Below are positions 44,724 through 53,481 of a DNA stretch of 64,000 bases, one piece after another; the stretch's first letter is position 1, and each line of letters starts with the position of its first letter. The translations under genes were made by a program, and so were the position numbers. The DNA comes from Cryptosporangium arvum DSM 44712. GTDB taxonomy: Bacteria > Actinomycetota > Actinomycetes > Mycobacteriales > Cryptosporangiaceae. The stretch lies in contig NZ_KK073874.1 of the NCBI RefSeq assembly GCF_000585375.1, positions 8,157,913 through 8,221,912 on the forward strand, written 5' to 3'. The notes beneath the pieces are model-generated. The model saw only the letters and a program-made list of their open reading frames with translations, had not been told where the DNA came from and did not search any database.

Positions 44724-46148
44724 TCACCCGACCCGCGCACCCGTCGGAGTCCCGACCGGTTCCGGGTCAGCGGTGGGGCGCGGCTTGCCGGGGGCGAAGG
44801 CGGCCGCGACCGCGCCGAGCAGCGGGGTGAACGCGGCGATGATCATCGCGGCGCGGAACCCGTCGGTGAACTGCGTGGGGGTGGCGTAGCCGCCGTGAGC
44901 AGCGAAGATCGCCGCCAGGATCGCCACACCGAAGACGCCGCCGAGCTCACGCAGCGCACTGTTGGTGCCGGCCGCCACCCCGGAGTCGCGGGGCGGCACC
45001 GCGGCCACGACCGCGTCCGCGGTGGTCGGGAAGACCAGGGCGATGCCGACGCCGGCGACGATCAGCGGCCCGACCACAGTGCCGTAGCCGACGCTCGTCG
45101 AGGCGACAGCGGCGAGCCAGCCCAGGCCTACGCCTTGGAGCAGCATCCCGATCAGCATCACCGGCCGGTTGCCGAACCGGGTGGCGAGAACACCGCCGAT
45201 CGGCGCGACGAGCATCGGCATAGCGACCCAGGGCAGGAGCCGCAGCCCGGCTTCGAACGGCCGGTAGCCCAGTCCGATCTGGAAGTACTGGGTGATCAGG
45301 AACAGCGAGCCGATCAGAGAAACGAACTGCAGGAAGATGACGGCATTGGCGGTGGCGAAGCCGCGGAGGCGGAAGTAGCCCAGCGGCAGCATGGGCGACG
45401 CGGCTCGCCGCTCCCAGGCCAGGAACACGGTGAGCAGCACGGCACCGGCGGCGAGCGAGCCGAGCGCCTCCCCGCTGGTCCAGCCCACCTCGGGCGCCCG
45501 CACCGGAGCCCAGGTCAGGCCGAAAAGGGCGGCGGCGGCCAGCAGTAGTCCGGGCAGGTCCAGCCGGGAGCGAGGGCCGTGGCTCTCTCGCAGCAGCACC
45601 GCGGAGAGCGCCGCCACGACCAGCCCGACGGGCACGTTCAGCCAGAAGATCCACTGCCAGGACAGTCCTTCGGTCACCGCGCCGCCCAGGACCGGGCCGG
45701 CGGCGACACCGAGACCGGAGACGCCGCCCCAGATGCCGATCGCGACGCTGCGCTTGCCGATCGGGAACGCTTCGCTGATCAGCACCAGCGACAGCGGAAG
45801 GACGATTGCCGCTCCCGCCCCTTGAACGACGCGGGCCGTGATCAGCGTGCCCGCGTCGGTGGCCACGGCCGCGGCGACCGACGCCAGGGTGAAGACGACG
45901 AGCCCGGTGACGTACAGGCGCCGCCGGCCGAAGCGGTCACCGAGCGCCGCGCCGCTGAGGATGAGGCAGGCGAAAGCCAGGTTGTAGGCGTTGAGGGTCC
46001 ATTCCAACTGGGACAGGCTCGCGCCCAGCTGGGTACGCAGCACCGGCAGCGCCGTGGCGACCACGACGACGTCGAGTGCGGCGAGGAAGCTGCCGAGCGA
46101 GGCCAGGACCAGCGTCCAGCCGCGACGCGCGGAAGGGGTTTCGGGCAT
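44724..46148 (-). CDS. MFS transporter, DHA2 (14-helix) type drug exporter
   Basis: ATG 46148 with GGAG seven bases upstream gives 474 residues. The N-terminus (LVLASLGSFLAALDVVVVATALP) and motif A (GDRFGRRRLYVTG) are typical of EmrB/QacA-like exporters driven by proton motive force. The helix count is consistent with 14. It starts 40 bases after a SigG-like sigma factor gene on the same strand and may be in its operon. Confidence 0.9.
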   Translation of the reverse strand: MPETPSARRGWTLVLASLGSFLAALDVVVVATALPVLRTQLGASLSQLEWTLNAYNLAFACLILSGAALGDRFGRRRLYVTGLVVFTLASVAAAVATDAGTLITARVVQGAGAAIVLPLSLVLISEAFPIGKRSVAIGIWGGVSGLGVAAGPVLGGAVTEGLSWQWIFWLNVPVGLVVAALSAVLLRESHGPRSRLDLPGLLLAAAALFGLTWAPVRAPEVGWTSGEALGSLAAGAVLLTVFLAWERRAASPMLPLGYFRLRGFATANAVIFLQFVSLIGSLFLITQYFQIGLGYRPFEAGLRLLPWVAMPMLVAPIGGVLATRFGNRPVMLIGMLLQGVGLGWLAAVASTSVGYGTVVGPLIVAGVGIALVFPTTADAVVAAVPPRDSGVAAGTNSALRELGGVFGVAILAAIFAAHGGYATPTQFTDGFRAAMIIAAFTPLLGAVAAAFAPGKPRPTADPEPVGTPTGARVG

Positions 46149-46188
46149 GGGTGTGCTCCGTGATCGTCGTACGGATGGAAAGTGCGGA

Positions 46189-47157
46189 TCAGCGCGACGC
46201 GGGCAGGCCGAAAACCTCGAACAGGGCGGGGTCGAGGAAGGCCACGACGGCGGCGATGCCGGTGGGGGTGGGCTCGAGCACCTGCAGGGCATGGGCGTGC
46301 GGCCGACCGTCCGGGCCGGCCAGGTACGTCGCCAGGGCGGGGCGTCCGTTCGCGGTGGTGGCGACGATCTTCCAGGGCCCGGCGACACCGAACACGGTCG
46401 TGGCCAGGAACCGGCCGACCGGTTCGCGGCCGACGAACCACTGTCGCAGCGGTGGCATCTCCCACACCACGTCGTGGCGCAGCAACCGGACCAGTGCGTC
46501 GACGTCGGCGTTCTCGAAGGCCGTCGCGTACTGCTCCACGAGTGCGCGCAGGTCGGGATCCGTCGGGTCCTGCAGGTCGTCCTCGATCGACGGGAACCGG
46601 GTCAGTTGAGCACGTGCTCGTTGAAGCGCGCTGGTCACCGCGGCGACGCTGACTCCGAGCAACTCGGCGACGTCCGCGGCGGGCCAGGCGAACACGTCGC
46701 GCAGGAGCAGCGCCGCGCGTTGCCGGGCCGGCAGGTGCTGGAGCGCGGCGACGAACGCCAGCCGCACACTGCTGCGTGCCACCGCCAGCGCGGCCGGGTC
46801 AGCGTCGGCGGGAAGGACCCAGACGTCCGGGACCGGCTGCAGCCAGGTCGTTTCCTCACCGAGGTCGGACGGGCCGAGCCCGGAGGGCAGCGGCCGGCGG
46901 CCGGACCGTTCGACCGCCCGCAGACACACGTTGGTGGCGATCCGGTACAGCCACGTGCGCAGCGACGACCTCCCGGCGAACTGCGCGCGGGCCTGCCACG
47001 CCCGCAGCAATGTCTCCTGCACCGCGTCCTCGGCGTCGTGCAGTCCGCCGAGCATGCGGTAGGCGTACCCCAGCAGTTCCGGCCGGTACGCATCGGTTCG
47101 CTGGGCGAAGTCGCGGTCGGTCAGCAGCCGGGACGTCGCGCCCTCCAGGACCGTCAT
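46189..47157 (-). CDS. ECF sigma factor, SigG/SigX5-like with C-terminal NTF2-like domain
   Basis: The 322-residue protein has sigma2 (YRPELLGYAYRMLGGLHDAEDAVQETLLRAW...SLRTWLYRIATNVCL), a linker, sigma4 (LPARQRAALLLRDVFAWPAADVAELLGVSVAAVTSAL) and a SnoaL/NTF2-like C-terminal domain (~210-322). The C-terminal domain replaces an anti-sigma factor in such families by inference. A GGAGCA ribosome site precedes the ATG. A paralogue lies at 60057-61022. Confidence 0.92.
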   Translation of the reverse strand: MTVLEGATSRLLTDRDFAQRTDAYRPELLGYAYRMLGGLHDAEDAVQETLLRAWQARAQFAGRSSLRTWLYRIATNVCLRAVERSGRRPLPSGLGPSDLGEETTWLQPVPDVWVLPADADPAALAVARSSVRLAFVAALQHLPARQRAALLLRDVFAWPAADVAELLGVSVAAVTSALQRARAQLTRFPSIEDDLQDPTDPDLRALVEQYATAFENADVDALVRLLRHDVVWEMPPLRQWFVGREPVGRFLATTVFGVAGPWKIVATTANGRPALATYLAGPDGRPHAHALQVLEPTPTGIAAVVAFLDPALFEVFGLPASR

Positions 47158-47376
47158 CGACTGCTCCGTGTCGCAGCCGGGTGGCTCGTCCTCATCATCG
47201 CCCCGATCAGCTCAATTTCGTTCGTCACAGGCTTAGATCCGCGCAAGGGACGAAATTCATCGCCTGTCTGCGGAACCGGTCATCACCAGTTCGCGCCGCA
47301 GCCGAAGCCGTCGGCGCAGAACCGTCGACGAGCGGCGGGTAGCGGGGCGCCATGGTTCCGGCCGCGGCCGGAGCGG

Positions 47377-48123
47377 TCACGGCAGTGGGCGCAGACCTTC
47401 GCCGAGCAGGACGTAGCCAGGTGCCGTCGTCGCGGGGTCAGCGGTGACCAGGTCGAGCAGGGTGGCACCGGCGGCTTCCGGAGTCAACAGCGGACCCCGC
47501 TGGCTGACGAAGGCAACCTCGGTCTGGTCGTTGCGTGCCGCGTAGGCGCGGATGCCCTGCCGGCCCACCTCCCCGGCCGAGGTCAGTTGCGGCAACACGG
47601 CGGTGATGGTCAGGCCCAGCCCGGCCCGGTCTGCTTCCGCCTGGGCATAGTTCGCGATGAATCGTTGAGTGGCCTTGGCGCCCGCGTATCCACCGCTGGC
47701 GGGAGAACCGTTGACCGCGGCCCCGCTGCTGACCACGACGATCCGGCTACCGGCATCGAGCGGTGCGAGCAGGGACTCACGCAGCCAGTGGAACGCTATT
47801 TTCACGTCGCTGTGCCAGTTCGTGGAGAAGGTCTCCCAGGTGTGCTGGTGCAGGGGGTGCATCACCGGAACGGCCCCGGCGACGAGGACCAGGAATTGTG
47901 GCCGGTAGCGATCCACGAGGGTCCAGGCCGCCGCGGGATCGGCCCCGTCCGCGACCTCGGGGCGAATGTTCTCGTGTGCCGTGGCCACCTCGTCGAGGGC
48001 CACCGGGTTCCGGGCGACGGCCACGACCTGCGCACCACTCTCCGCAAACGCGACGGCGACGCCGCGGCCCAGGCCCCGGCTAGCTCCGACCACCACCGCC
48101 GTCTTACCGGTCAAGTCCTTCAT
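47377..48123 (-). CDS. Short-chain dehydrogenase/reductase
   Basis: ATG 48123 has AAGGAG seven bases upstream and gives 248 residues. The Rossmann motif is VVVGASRGLGRG; the catalytic residues are Ser in VVVSSGAAV and Tyr/Lys in YAGAKAT. It is NAD(P)-dependent with an unknown substrate. It lies upstream of the SigG-like gene with a 219-base gap, so a shared transcript is uncertain. Confidence 0.9.
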   Translation of the reverse strand: MKDLTGKTAVVVGASRGLGRGVAVAFAESGAQVVAVARNPVALDEVATAHENIRPEVADGADPAAAWTLVDRYRPQFLVLVAGAVPVMHPLHQHTWETFSTNWHSDVKIAFHWLRESLLAPLDAGSRIVVVSSGAAVNGSPASGGYAGAKATQRFIANYAQAEADRAGLGLTITAVLPQLTSAGEVGRQGIRAYAARNDQTEVAFVSQRGPLLTPEAAGATLLDLVTADPATTAPGYVLLGEGLRPLP

Positions 48124-48448
48124 GCTCGTGCTCCTTGCTCGCATGGCTGTTGCTAGGTGAGATCCACGCGAGGCCGGATTTTCATCGGTTCGTGGCCGGA
48201 CCGGCGGTGTGGCCCGGACGACCCGAGGGCGGCACCTCCCCGAGAGTTCCGCGTGGGTCCCGGTCGCCGTCGTGCCTGTCGGCCGGGATCGCACGCGGGC
48301 GGAGCCGCCGCGCCCCGGGCCGCTCCCGGGCCGGCGGCCGGCGAGGGGAACTGCTGTACGGGCCCGTACGGGGCGCGGCGTGGGTGACGCGAGTTGTCGC
48401 GCGCCGGACCGGACTGGGGTGATGTGCGCCGGGGCGGATTGACGTGGG
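48124..48448. other. Intergenic region without a recognisable gene
   Basis: This 325-base, extremely GC-rich stretch lies between the SDR start and the response-regulator end. Only short Arg/Pro/Gly-rich frames occur on the plus strand, in several overlapping frames, and none has a ribosome site or recognisable motif. Promoters for the SDR gene are expected here but no clear -35/-10 pair is seen. Confidence 0.6.
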
Positions 48449-49099
48449 TCAGCGGCCGGGGCGGATCAGGCCGGATTCGTAGGCGCAGACGACGGCCTGG
48501 ACTCGGTCACGGGCGGCGAGTTTGTGGAGGATGCGCCCGACGTGGGTCTTGACCGTGCCGGTCGAGACGAGCAGCCGCTCGGCGATCTCCGCGTTGGAGA
48601 AGCCGCGTGCCATCGCGACGAGCACGTCCCGTTCACGCTCGGTGAGCGACTCCACCGCCCGCACGGCGGCCGGATCCGACCCCGGCGCCAGCATGTCCAA
48701 CAACCGCCGGGTCGTCGACGGGGCGATCACCGCATCGCCGGCGTGCACGGTCCGCAGCGCGGCCAGCATGTCCTCCGGCGCACCGTCCTTGAGCAGGAAC
48801 CCGCTGGCGCCGGCCCGGATCGCCGCCAACGCGTTCTCGTCCAGGTCGTACGTGGTCAGGACGACCACCTTCGGCGGCTCGACGAGCGCGGTGATGCGCC
48901 GGGTCGCCTCGATCCCGTCCATGATCGGCATCCGGACGTCCATCAACACCAGATCAGGGCGCACGCGCTCGGCCTCGGCGACCGCTGCCACGCCGTCCCC
49001 CACCTCGCCGACCACGGTCAGATCGGGCTGCGAATCGATGACCAGCCGGAACCCCGCCCGCACCAGCAGCTGGTCGTCGACGAGCAGCACCGAGATCAC
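48449..49099 (-). CDS. NarL/LuxR-family response regulator
   Basis: The GTG at 49099 overlaps the kinase TGA (GTGA), giving 216 residues; the frame continues upstream only within the kinase gene. The receiver has VLLVDDQ, Asp54 in LVLMDVRMP and Lys in FLLKDGAP. The LuxR helix-turn-helix has LTERERDVLVAMARGFSNAEIAERLLVSTGTVKTHVGRIL. It is the partner of the overlapping NarL-type kinase. Targets unknown. Confidence 0.94.
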   Translation of the reverse strand: MISVLLVDDQLLVRAGFRLVIDSQPDLTVVGEVGDGVAAVAEAERVRPDLVLMDVRMPIMDGIEATRRITALVEPPKVVVLTTYDLDENALAAIRAGASGFLLKDGAPEDMLAALRTVHAGDAVIAPSTTRRLLDMLAPGSDPAAVRAVESLTERERDVLVAMARGFSNAEIAERLLVSTGTVKTHVGRILHKLAARDRVQAVVCAYESGLIRPGR

Positions 49100-50325
49100 G
49101 GGGACGTCGGGATTCGTGCGCACACCTCGTGCCCTCCCCACCGCCCCGGTCCGGTCCGGATCGTGCCACCGTACGCCGCGACGCGCTCACGCATCCCGAC
49201 GACGCCGTGCCCACTGCCGCCGCCCCCGGGCCTGCTGTCAACGCCGCCGCGGTGCCCACTGCCACCGCCGCCGCGTTGCCCACTGCCACCGCCGCCGCGG
49301 TGCCCACTGCCACCGCCGCCGCGTTGCCCACTGCCACTGCCGCCGATGGCGCCTTGCCCGTCGTCGGAAATGCGTAGTTGTAGTTCGTTGTGGGACCAGC
49401 GCACCTCGACCGCGGCGCGGGCCGCCGGCCCGGCGTGTTTCACCACGTTCGTGAGGCTCTCCTGGACGATCCGGTAGACGGCCAGGCCGAGACCGGACCC
49501 GACCGGGGCCGGTGGCGGGTCGAAGCGGAGGTCGACGTCGAGGCCGTCGGCGCGGACCTGCTCGACCAGCTGGGGCACGTCGTCCAGGCTCGGCTGGGGA
49601 GTGCGGGGATCGGGCTCCTCGCGGAGGAGGCCGAGGAGGCGGCGGGTCTCGCCCATCGCCCGGCGGCCGGTCTCGCCGATCGTGGTGAGCGCGGCCTGCG
49701 CGGCCTCGGGCGAGCCTGCGTAGCGGCCACCGTCGGCCTGCGAGATCACGATCGCGAGCGAGTGGGCGACGACGTCGTGCATCTCGCGGGCGATTCGGGT
49801 GCGCTCGGCCGACACCGCGAGCCGCGCCTTCTGGTCGCGCTCGACCTCCAGCGCCGCGAGACGTTCCACCCGGACCCGTTTCAACGCCCCCAGCGCCCAG
49901 CCGGTGAGCACGAAACTGGCCATCGCGGCGCCGAAGAGCGCATGGCTGCCCAGCGTCGCCTCCGCCACCGGAGGCCAGGTGGAAGCGCCGAGACCGGCCC
50001 CGATCAGACCGGCGGTCAACATCGCGCGGGAGGCCCAGCGGGGGCCGTAGGCGGCGGTGGCGTGGACCGCGAGCGGCACCGCCAGATCGGCGACCAGCAG
50101 CACGATGTGCGGGAGCAGCAGCCACTGCGCGAACGCGATGACCGTGACCAGCCCGGCGCACCAGACCGGGCGCGTGCGACGCAGCAGCAGAGTGCCGGCG
50201 AGCAGCCCGGCGAAGACCAGGTTCGACCGGAGGAGCAGGTCGACCGACCAGAGCAGCAGCGCCACTCCGGCGTCGGCCAGCACCGGACGCCGGCGCAGCC
50301 AGGATTCGACACGTTCGGTCACCAC
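49096..50325 (-). CDS. NarX-type sensor histidine kinase with Gly-rich insert in the ATP-binding domain
   Basis: The start near GTG 50325 (or 50322) is chosen because residues upstream are antisense to the divergent gene. About 409 residues: four to six membrane helices, a HisKA_3 domain with His183 in REMHDVVAHS, and HATPase_c with ESLTNVVKHA and SDDGQG. Between the DDGQG box and the final GHGVVGMRERV box a run of 8-residue repeats (SGQRGGGG/SGHRGGGG) is inserted, in the ATP-lid position. Both conserved boxes remain. The membrane region has no known sensor fold. Confidence 0.9.
   Translation of the reverse strand: MVTERVESWLRRRPVLADAGVALLLWSVDLLLRSNLVFAGLLAGTLLLRRTRPVWCAGLVTVIAFAQWLLLPHIVLLVADLAVPLAVHATAAYGPRWASRAMLTAGLIGAGLGASTWPPVAEATLGSHALFGAAMASFVLTGWALGALKRVRVERLAALEVERDQKARLAVSAERTRIAREMHDVVAHSLAIVISQADGGRYAGSPEAAQAALTTIGETGRRAMGETRRLLGLLREEPDPRTPQPSLDDVPQLVEQVRADGLDVDLRFDPPPAPVGSGLGLAVYRIVQESLTNVVKHAGPAARAAVEVRWSHNELQLRISDDGQGAIGGSGSGQRGGGGSGHRGGGGSGQRGGGGSGHRGGVDSRPGGGGSGHGVVGMRERVAAYGGTIRTGPGRWGGHEVCARIPTSP
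49228..49345 (-). repeat. 24-bp coding repeat in kinase ATP lid
   Basis: About four 24-base units encode SGQRGGGG and SGHRGGGG alternately, with a degenerate unit (SRPGGGG) next to them. The repeats lie within the HATPase_c domain of the NarX-type kinase. Confidence 0.85.
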
Positions 50326-50410
50326 GGCATCGAGCCTAGTTTTCGGGAGACCCCGTTTTCGTCTGTCCACAGGCGTAGTTGGGCTCGGCCCGGAGGCATA
50401 CAGTCGGCGC

Positions 50411-50854
50411 ATGGCCGACCTCACGGATGTCGCGCGTCTCGTCACGCGTGAGCACGGGCTCGTCGTGGTTTCGACGTCGCGGGCCGACGGGAGCATTCAG
50501 TCGTCGGTGGTCAACGCGGGCGTGCTCGCCCATCCGGTGAGCGGCGACGAGGTCGTCGGATACGTGGCCATCGGCGGCTCACGCAAGCTCGCCAACCTGC
50601 GCGAACGGCCACAGACCACGGTGGTTCTGCGGGTCGGCTGGGAGTGGGTCGCCGTCGAGGGTAAGGCTCAGCTGATCGGGCCGGACGATCCGCTCGGCGG
50701 CGTCGACGCCGAGCGGTTGCGGTTGCTGTTGCGTGAGGTCTTCACCGCGGCCGGCGGCACGCACGACGATTTTGACGAGTACGACCGGGTGATGACGGCG
50801 GAGGGTCGCACCGCGGTGCTGATCACCCCGTCACGGATCTACGCGAACCGGTAG
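50411..50854 (+). CDS. PPOX-class F420-dependent oxidoreductase
   Basis: The 147-residue split-barrel protein starts at ATG 50411. Typical features are GLVVVSTSRADGSIQSSVVNAGV, a Lys-containing GGSRKLANLRERPQTTVVLR and a central EWVAVEGKA. Such proteins bind F420 or FMN and reduce small substrates. It is divergent from the kinase gene by ~85 bases and followed five bases later by an MBL-fold gene. Confidence 0.88.
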   Translation: MADLTDVARLVTREHGLVVVSTSRADGSIQSSVVNAGVLAHPVSGDEVVGYVAIGGSRKLANLRERPQTTVVLRVGWEWVAVEGKAQLIGPDDPLGGVDAERLRLLLREVFTAAGGTHDDFDEYDRVMTAEGRTAVLITPSRIYANR

Positions 50855-50859
50855 CCGCG

Positions 50860-51657
50860 ATGCTGATCGGTGACATCGACGTTCATCCGCTAGCCGACGG
50901 GACGTTCCGTGCGTCGCCGGAGTATTTCGGCGACCACGTGCGCGCTGAGGGGCACGAGGACCTGTTCGGCTCGGACGGGTTCGCGTTCCTGCCGATCGGG
51001 TGTTTTCTCGTCCGCACCGGTGACCGGACGATCCTGGTCGACTGCGGGATGGGGCCGCAGATGCGCGAAAGCGGCCCGCGGCGGCTGCTCGTGGGTGGGC
51101 AGTTGCCGGTGGGGTTGCGCGCGCTCGGGGTAGCGGTGGCCGACGTCACGGACGTGATCTGCACGCACCTCCATTCCGACCACACGGGCTGGCTCTTCGA
51201 CCGTTCGGCGGCACCGACGTTCGGCAACGCGACGATCTGGTTCGGGGCTCCGGAGTGGGACCACTTCGTGCTGGACCCCGCGGTCTGGATGTTCGACCAC
51301 ATCCGGGCCGGGTTCCGCGGATCGTCGCGGTTGCGGCCGGTGTCCGAGGACATGACGATCGCTCCCGGAGTGTCGGTCACGATGACACCCGGGCACACGC
51401 CGGGGCATCTGAGCGTGATCGTGGCCTCGGGCGGAGCACGCGCGTTCCTGCTCGGGGACGCGATCGTGTGTCCGGTTCAGCTGGACGAACCGACCTGGCA
51501 GTCGATCGGGGACGCGGACCCCGAAATGGCTTCGCGGGTACGTGAACGGTTGTTCCGGGAGCTGGAGGACCCGGCGACGCTGGGCGCCGGAGCGCATTTT
51601 CCCGAGTTGCAGTTCGGCCGTGTGCTGGTCGGCCAGGGCCGCCGCTGGCTGAGCTAG
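50860..51657 (+). CDS. Metallo-beta-lactamase-fold hydrolase
   Basis: The 265-residue protein has the metal-binding motif THLHSDHTGW, the later GHTPGH, Asp in LLGDAIVC and a final His in GAHFPE, so a two-metal site is complete. The N-terminal GCFLVRTGDRTILVDCGMG is typical of lactonase or quorum-quenching-like MBL proteins. It follows the PPOX gene by five bases and is probably co-transcribed. The substrate is unknown. Confidence 0.9.
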   Translation: MLIGDIDVHPLADGTFRASPEYFGDHVRAEGHEDLFGSDGFAFLPIGCFLVRTGDRTILVDCGMGPQMRESGPRRLLVGGQLPVGLRALGVAVADVTDVICTHLHSDHTGWLFDRSAAPTFGNATIWFGAPEWDHFVLDPAVWMFDHIRAGFRGSSRLRPVSEDMTIAPGVSVTMTPGHTPGHLSVIVASGGARAFLLGDAIVCPVQLDEPTWQSIGDADPEMASRVRERLFRELEDPATLGAGAHFPELQFGRVLVGQGRRWLS

Positions 51658-51771
51658 ACCTGACCGAATCGGAACGGCCGGCTCGGGTGGCCCGCCGCCG
51701 ACGGTGCTACGCGGAAGCGGTCCCGGTCGGACGAGCCGGAGCCCGACGTGACGGGACCGCTTTCCGCCGAC

Positions 51772-52263
51772 TCAGCGGTAGTTGACGAACTGCAGCGGGA
51801 TGCCGAAGTCCTCGTTCTTGAGCAGAGCGATCACGGCCTGCAGGTCGTCGCGCTTCTTGCCGCTGACCCGCAGCTGGTCACCCTGGATCTGGGCCTGGAC
51901 GCCCTTGAAGCCCTCGTCCCGGATGGCCTTGGCGATCTTCTTCGCCTTCTCGCTCTCGATGCCCTGGACGATCGTCCCGGACAGCTTGTAGGACTTGCCC
52001 GACTGCTGAGGATCCCCGGCGTCGAACGCCTTGAGGCTGATGCCCCGCTTGACGAGCTTGTCCTTGAACACCTCGAGCGCCGCGAGCAGGCGTTCCTCGG
52101 TGTCGGCCTGGAACGTGACCGCCTCTTCCCCCGCCCAGCTGACCGACGCGTTCGTGCCACGGAAGTCGAACCGCTGGCTGAGCTCCTTGGCGGCCTGGTT
52201 GAGGGCGTTGTCGACCTCCTGCCGGTCGACCTTGCTGACGACGTCGAACGACGAGTCCGCCAC
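51772..52263 (-). CDS. yajQ: YajQ family cyclic-di-GMP/nucleotide-binding protein
   Basis: The 163-residue protein matches YajQ over its whole length: [24 protein letters not shown] at the start, [25 protein letters not shown] and the C-terminal [17 protein letters not shown]. Members bind nucleotides or RNA; some bind c-di-GMP and act as effectors. Two c-di-GMP enzymes are encoded elsewhere in the window (13242-19043), but no direct link can be shown. It is divergent from the tRNA-Tyr gene. Confidence 0.94.
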   Translation of the reverse strand: MADSSFDVVSKVDRQEVDNALNQAAKELSQRFDFRGTNASVSWAGEEAVTFQADTEERLLAALEVFKDKLVKRGISLKAFDAGDPQQSGKSYKLSGTIVQGIESEKAKKIAKAIRDEGFKGVQAQIQGDQLRVSGKKRDDLQAVIALLKNEDFGIPLQFVNYR

Positions 52264-52363
52264 TGTGTGCTGCTCCTCCCGGTTGTGTCGGGTACCTGAT
52301 TGGTGCCCGGGCTAGGTCATTGGCTATCCTCCCTCTTGGCAGTACAGCAAGTGCAAGTCCCCA

Positions 52364-52445
52364 GGCGGGTTGCCCGAGTGGCCAAAGGGAGCGGACTGTA
52401 AATCCGTCGGCTCAGCCTACGAAGGTTCGAATCCTTCACCCGCCA
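52364..52445 (+). tRNA. tRNA-Tyr (anticodon GTA)
   Basis: Acceptor arms GGCGGGT and ACCCGCC pair perfectly. The anticodon stem-loop is GGACTGTAAATCC with GTA. A long variable arm (class II, 82 bases) and the T arm GGTTCGAATCC are present. CCA is not encoded. This is the only complete copy in the window and the likely integration target for the islands downstream. Confidence 0.96.
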
Positions 52446-52446
52446 C
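52393..52446 (+). repeat. att-like direct repeat, copy 1 (inside intact tRNA-Tyr)
   Basis: These 54 bases, from the anticodon stem (GGACTGTAAATCC) to one base past the discriminator, recur exactly at 54840-54893. From 52395 the match to a third copy at 61676 extends 59 bases to 52453. Confidence 0.9.
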
Positions 52447-52456
52447 GCCTGGGTGA

Positions 52457-52496
52457 AACGGCCTCTGGCCAGCGGAAACGCTGGGCAGGGGCCGTT
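52457..52496 (+). terminator. Terminator-like hairpin after tRNA-Tyr
   Basis: A 17-pair stem with a GAAA loop and one G-G mismatch lies 11 bases after the tRNA. A hairpin of the same shape but different sequence follows each of the other two tRNA-fragment copies. Confidence 0.75.
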
Positions 52497-52700
52497 GTCG
52501 TGTCCGCTGGCTTTGCGGCCGGGGCGGGCGGGAGGGTGTCCGGTTGTGTCCCACTGTGTTCCACCGGCTATCACTGGGGCCGGACGCACGGCGGACAACG
52601 TCCGGACGGCGATCGGCGGGTCGTGGGCGCCGTGGCGGCGTGTCGCGGGGCTGATTCCGGCCGGCATCGCATGCCCTGGGGAGGCCTCCGTCACCGCGCG

Positions 52701-53216
52701 GTGGAAGGCTGGGCGGGTGGCACTACCGGACTGGATGTCGTACGGGTCCAGAAGTGGTGTGCCGATCGGGTCCCCGAGCGCGCCCTGCATCAGGTCCGGG
52801 TGGAGTGCGAGGTGGCGGCCCGGCACCTGACGATCGTGGAACGCCGGGCGCCGTATACCGAGGACGACTCGCCGTAGACGACGCTGCCGGTCGCCCGCTT
52901 GCGCTACACGATGGCCGACCGGACTTGGCAGCTCTACTGGCGCGACCGCAATCTCCGCTTCCACGCCTACGACCTGTTCCCGCCGTCTCCGCACGTTGCC
53001 GAGCTCCTCGAGGAACTCGACCGCGACCCCTTGCATCTTCTGGGGATGACCCGGGAAGGGCGACTCCCGCTCATCGCGGGCCGCAAACGGCAAGGGGCGG
53101 CCGGGCGCGGAGTCTGGCCGACCGCCAGCGCAGCGCGGCCTCCGACAGAAGCGACCGTTGAGCCCGGCGTGAGCCCGTGGATTCCTGAAGCGACGTCCGC
53201 CGCCTGCCCGAAATGA
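52701..53216 (+). pseudogene. DUF3024 protein interrupted by an in-frame TAG
   Basis: One frame reads RVPERALHQVRVECEVAARHLTIVERRAPY...EDDSP, meets TAG at 52875-52877, and continues in the same frame as ARLRYTMADRTWQLYWRDRNLRFHAYDLFPPSPHVAELLEELDRDP. Together these are the two halves of a DUF3024 domain (usual length ~110-120 residues). The TAG sits where homologues commonly have Trp, consistent with a single-base change. The part after DRDP departs from the family. It lies in the first tRNA-Tyr island. The function of the family is unknown. Confidence 0.72.
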
Positions 53217-53481
53217 CGTTTATGTACTTCACGGCTAACAGAAGATCGCAGTAGATAGCACTGGTTAACAGACCCGCAGATTAAAAGTGCCAGCGGCCAG
53301 CGGCGGATTTGCCTACGGCGGACAGCTAGGAAACGGCCGCCGAGGAGGATGGTGGCGTTGGCTGAGTGTTTCGCATCGGCCGCAGGGAGAAGGTGCCCTT
53401 GCCGCGAGCGTAAAGCCGAAGGCTCGCGAATGAAACATCAACTCGTCGCATAACGAACATGCGATGCGCTAGGGTCGAAGC

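Noticed and set aside
52264-52363. Possible tRNA promoter (TTGGTG and TATCCT about 19 bases apart)
   Set aside because: The spacing and -35 match are poor and the region is shared with the divergent yajQ gene, so the call would be a guess.
52317-53093. Antisense frame over tRNA-Tyr containing KDSNLRRLSRRIYS
   Set aside because: This is the reverse-strand translation of the tRNA and its flank; the same peptide appears at the third tRNA copy (61511-61720). It is a known type of annotation artefact, not a protein.
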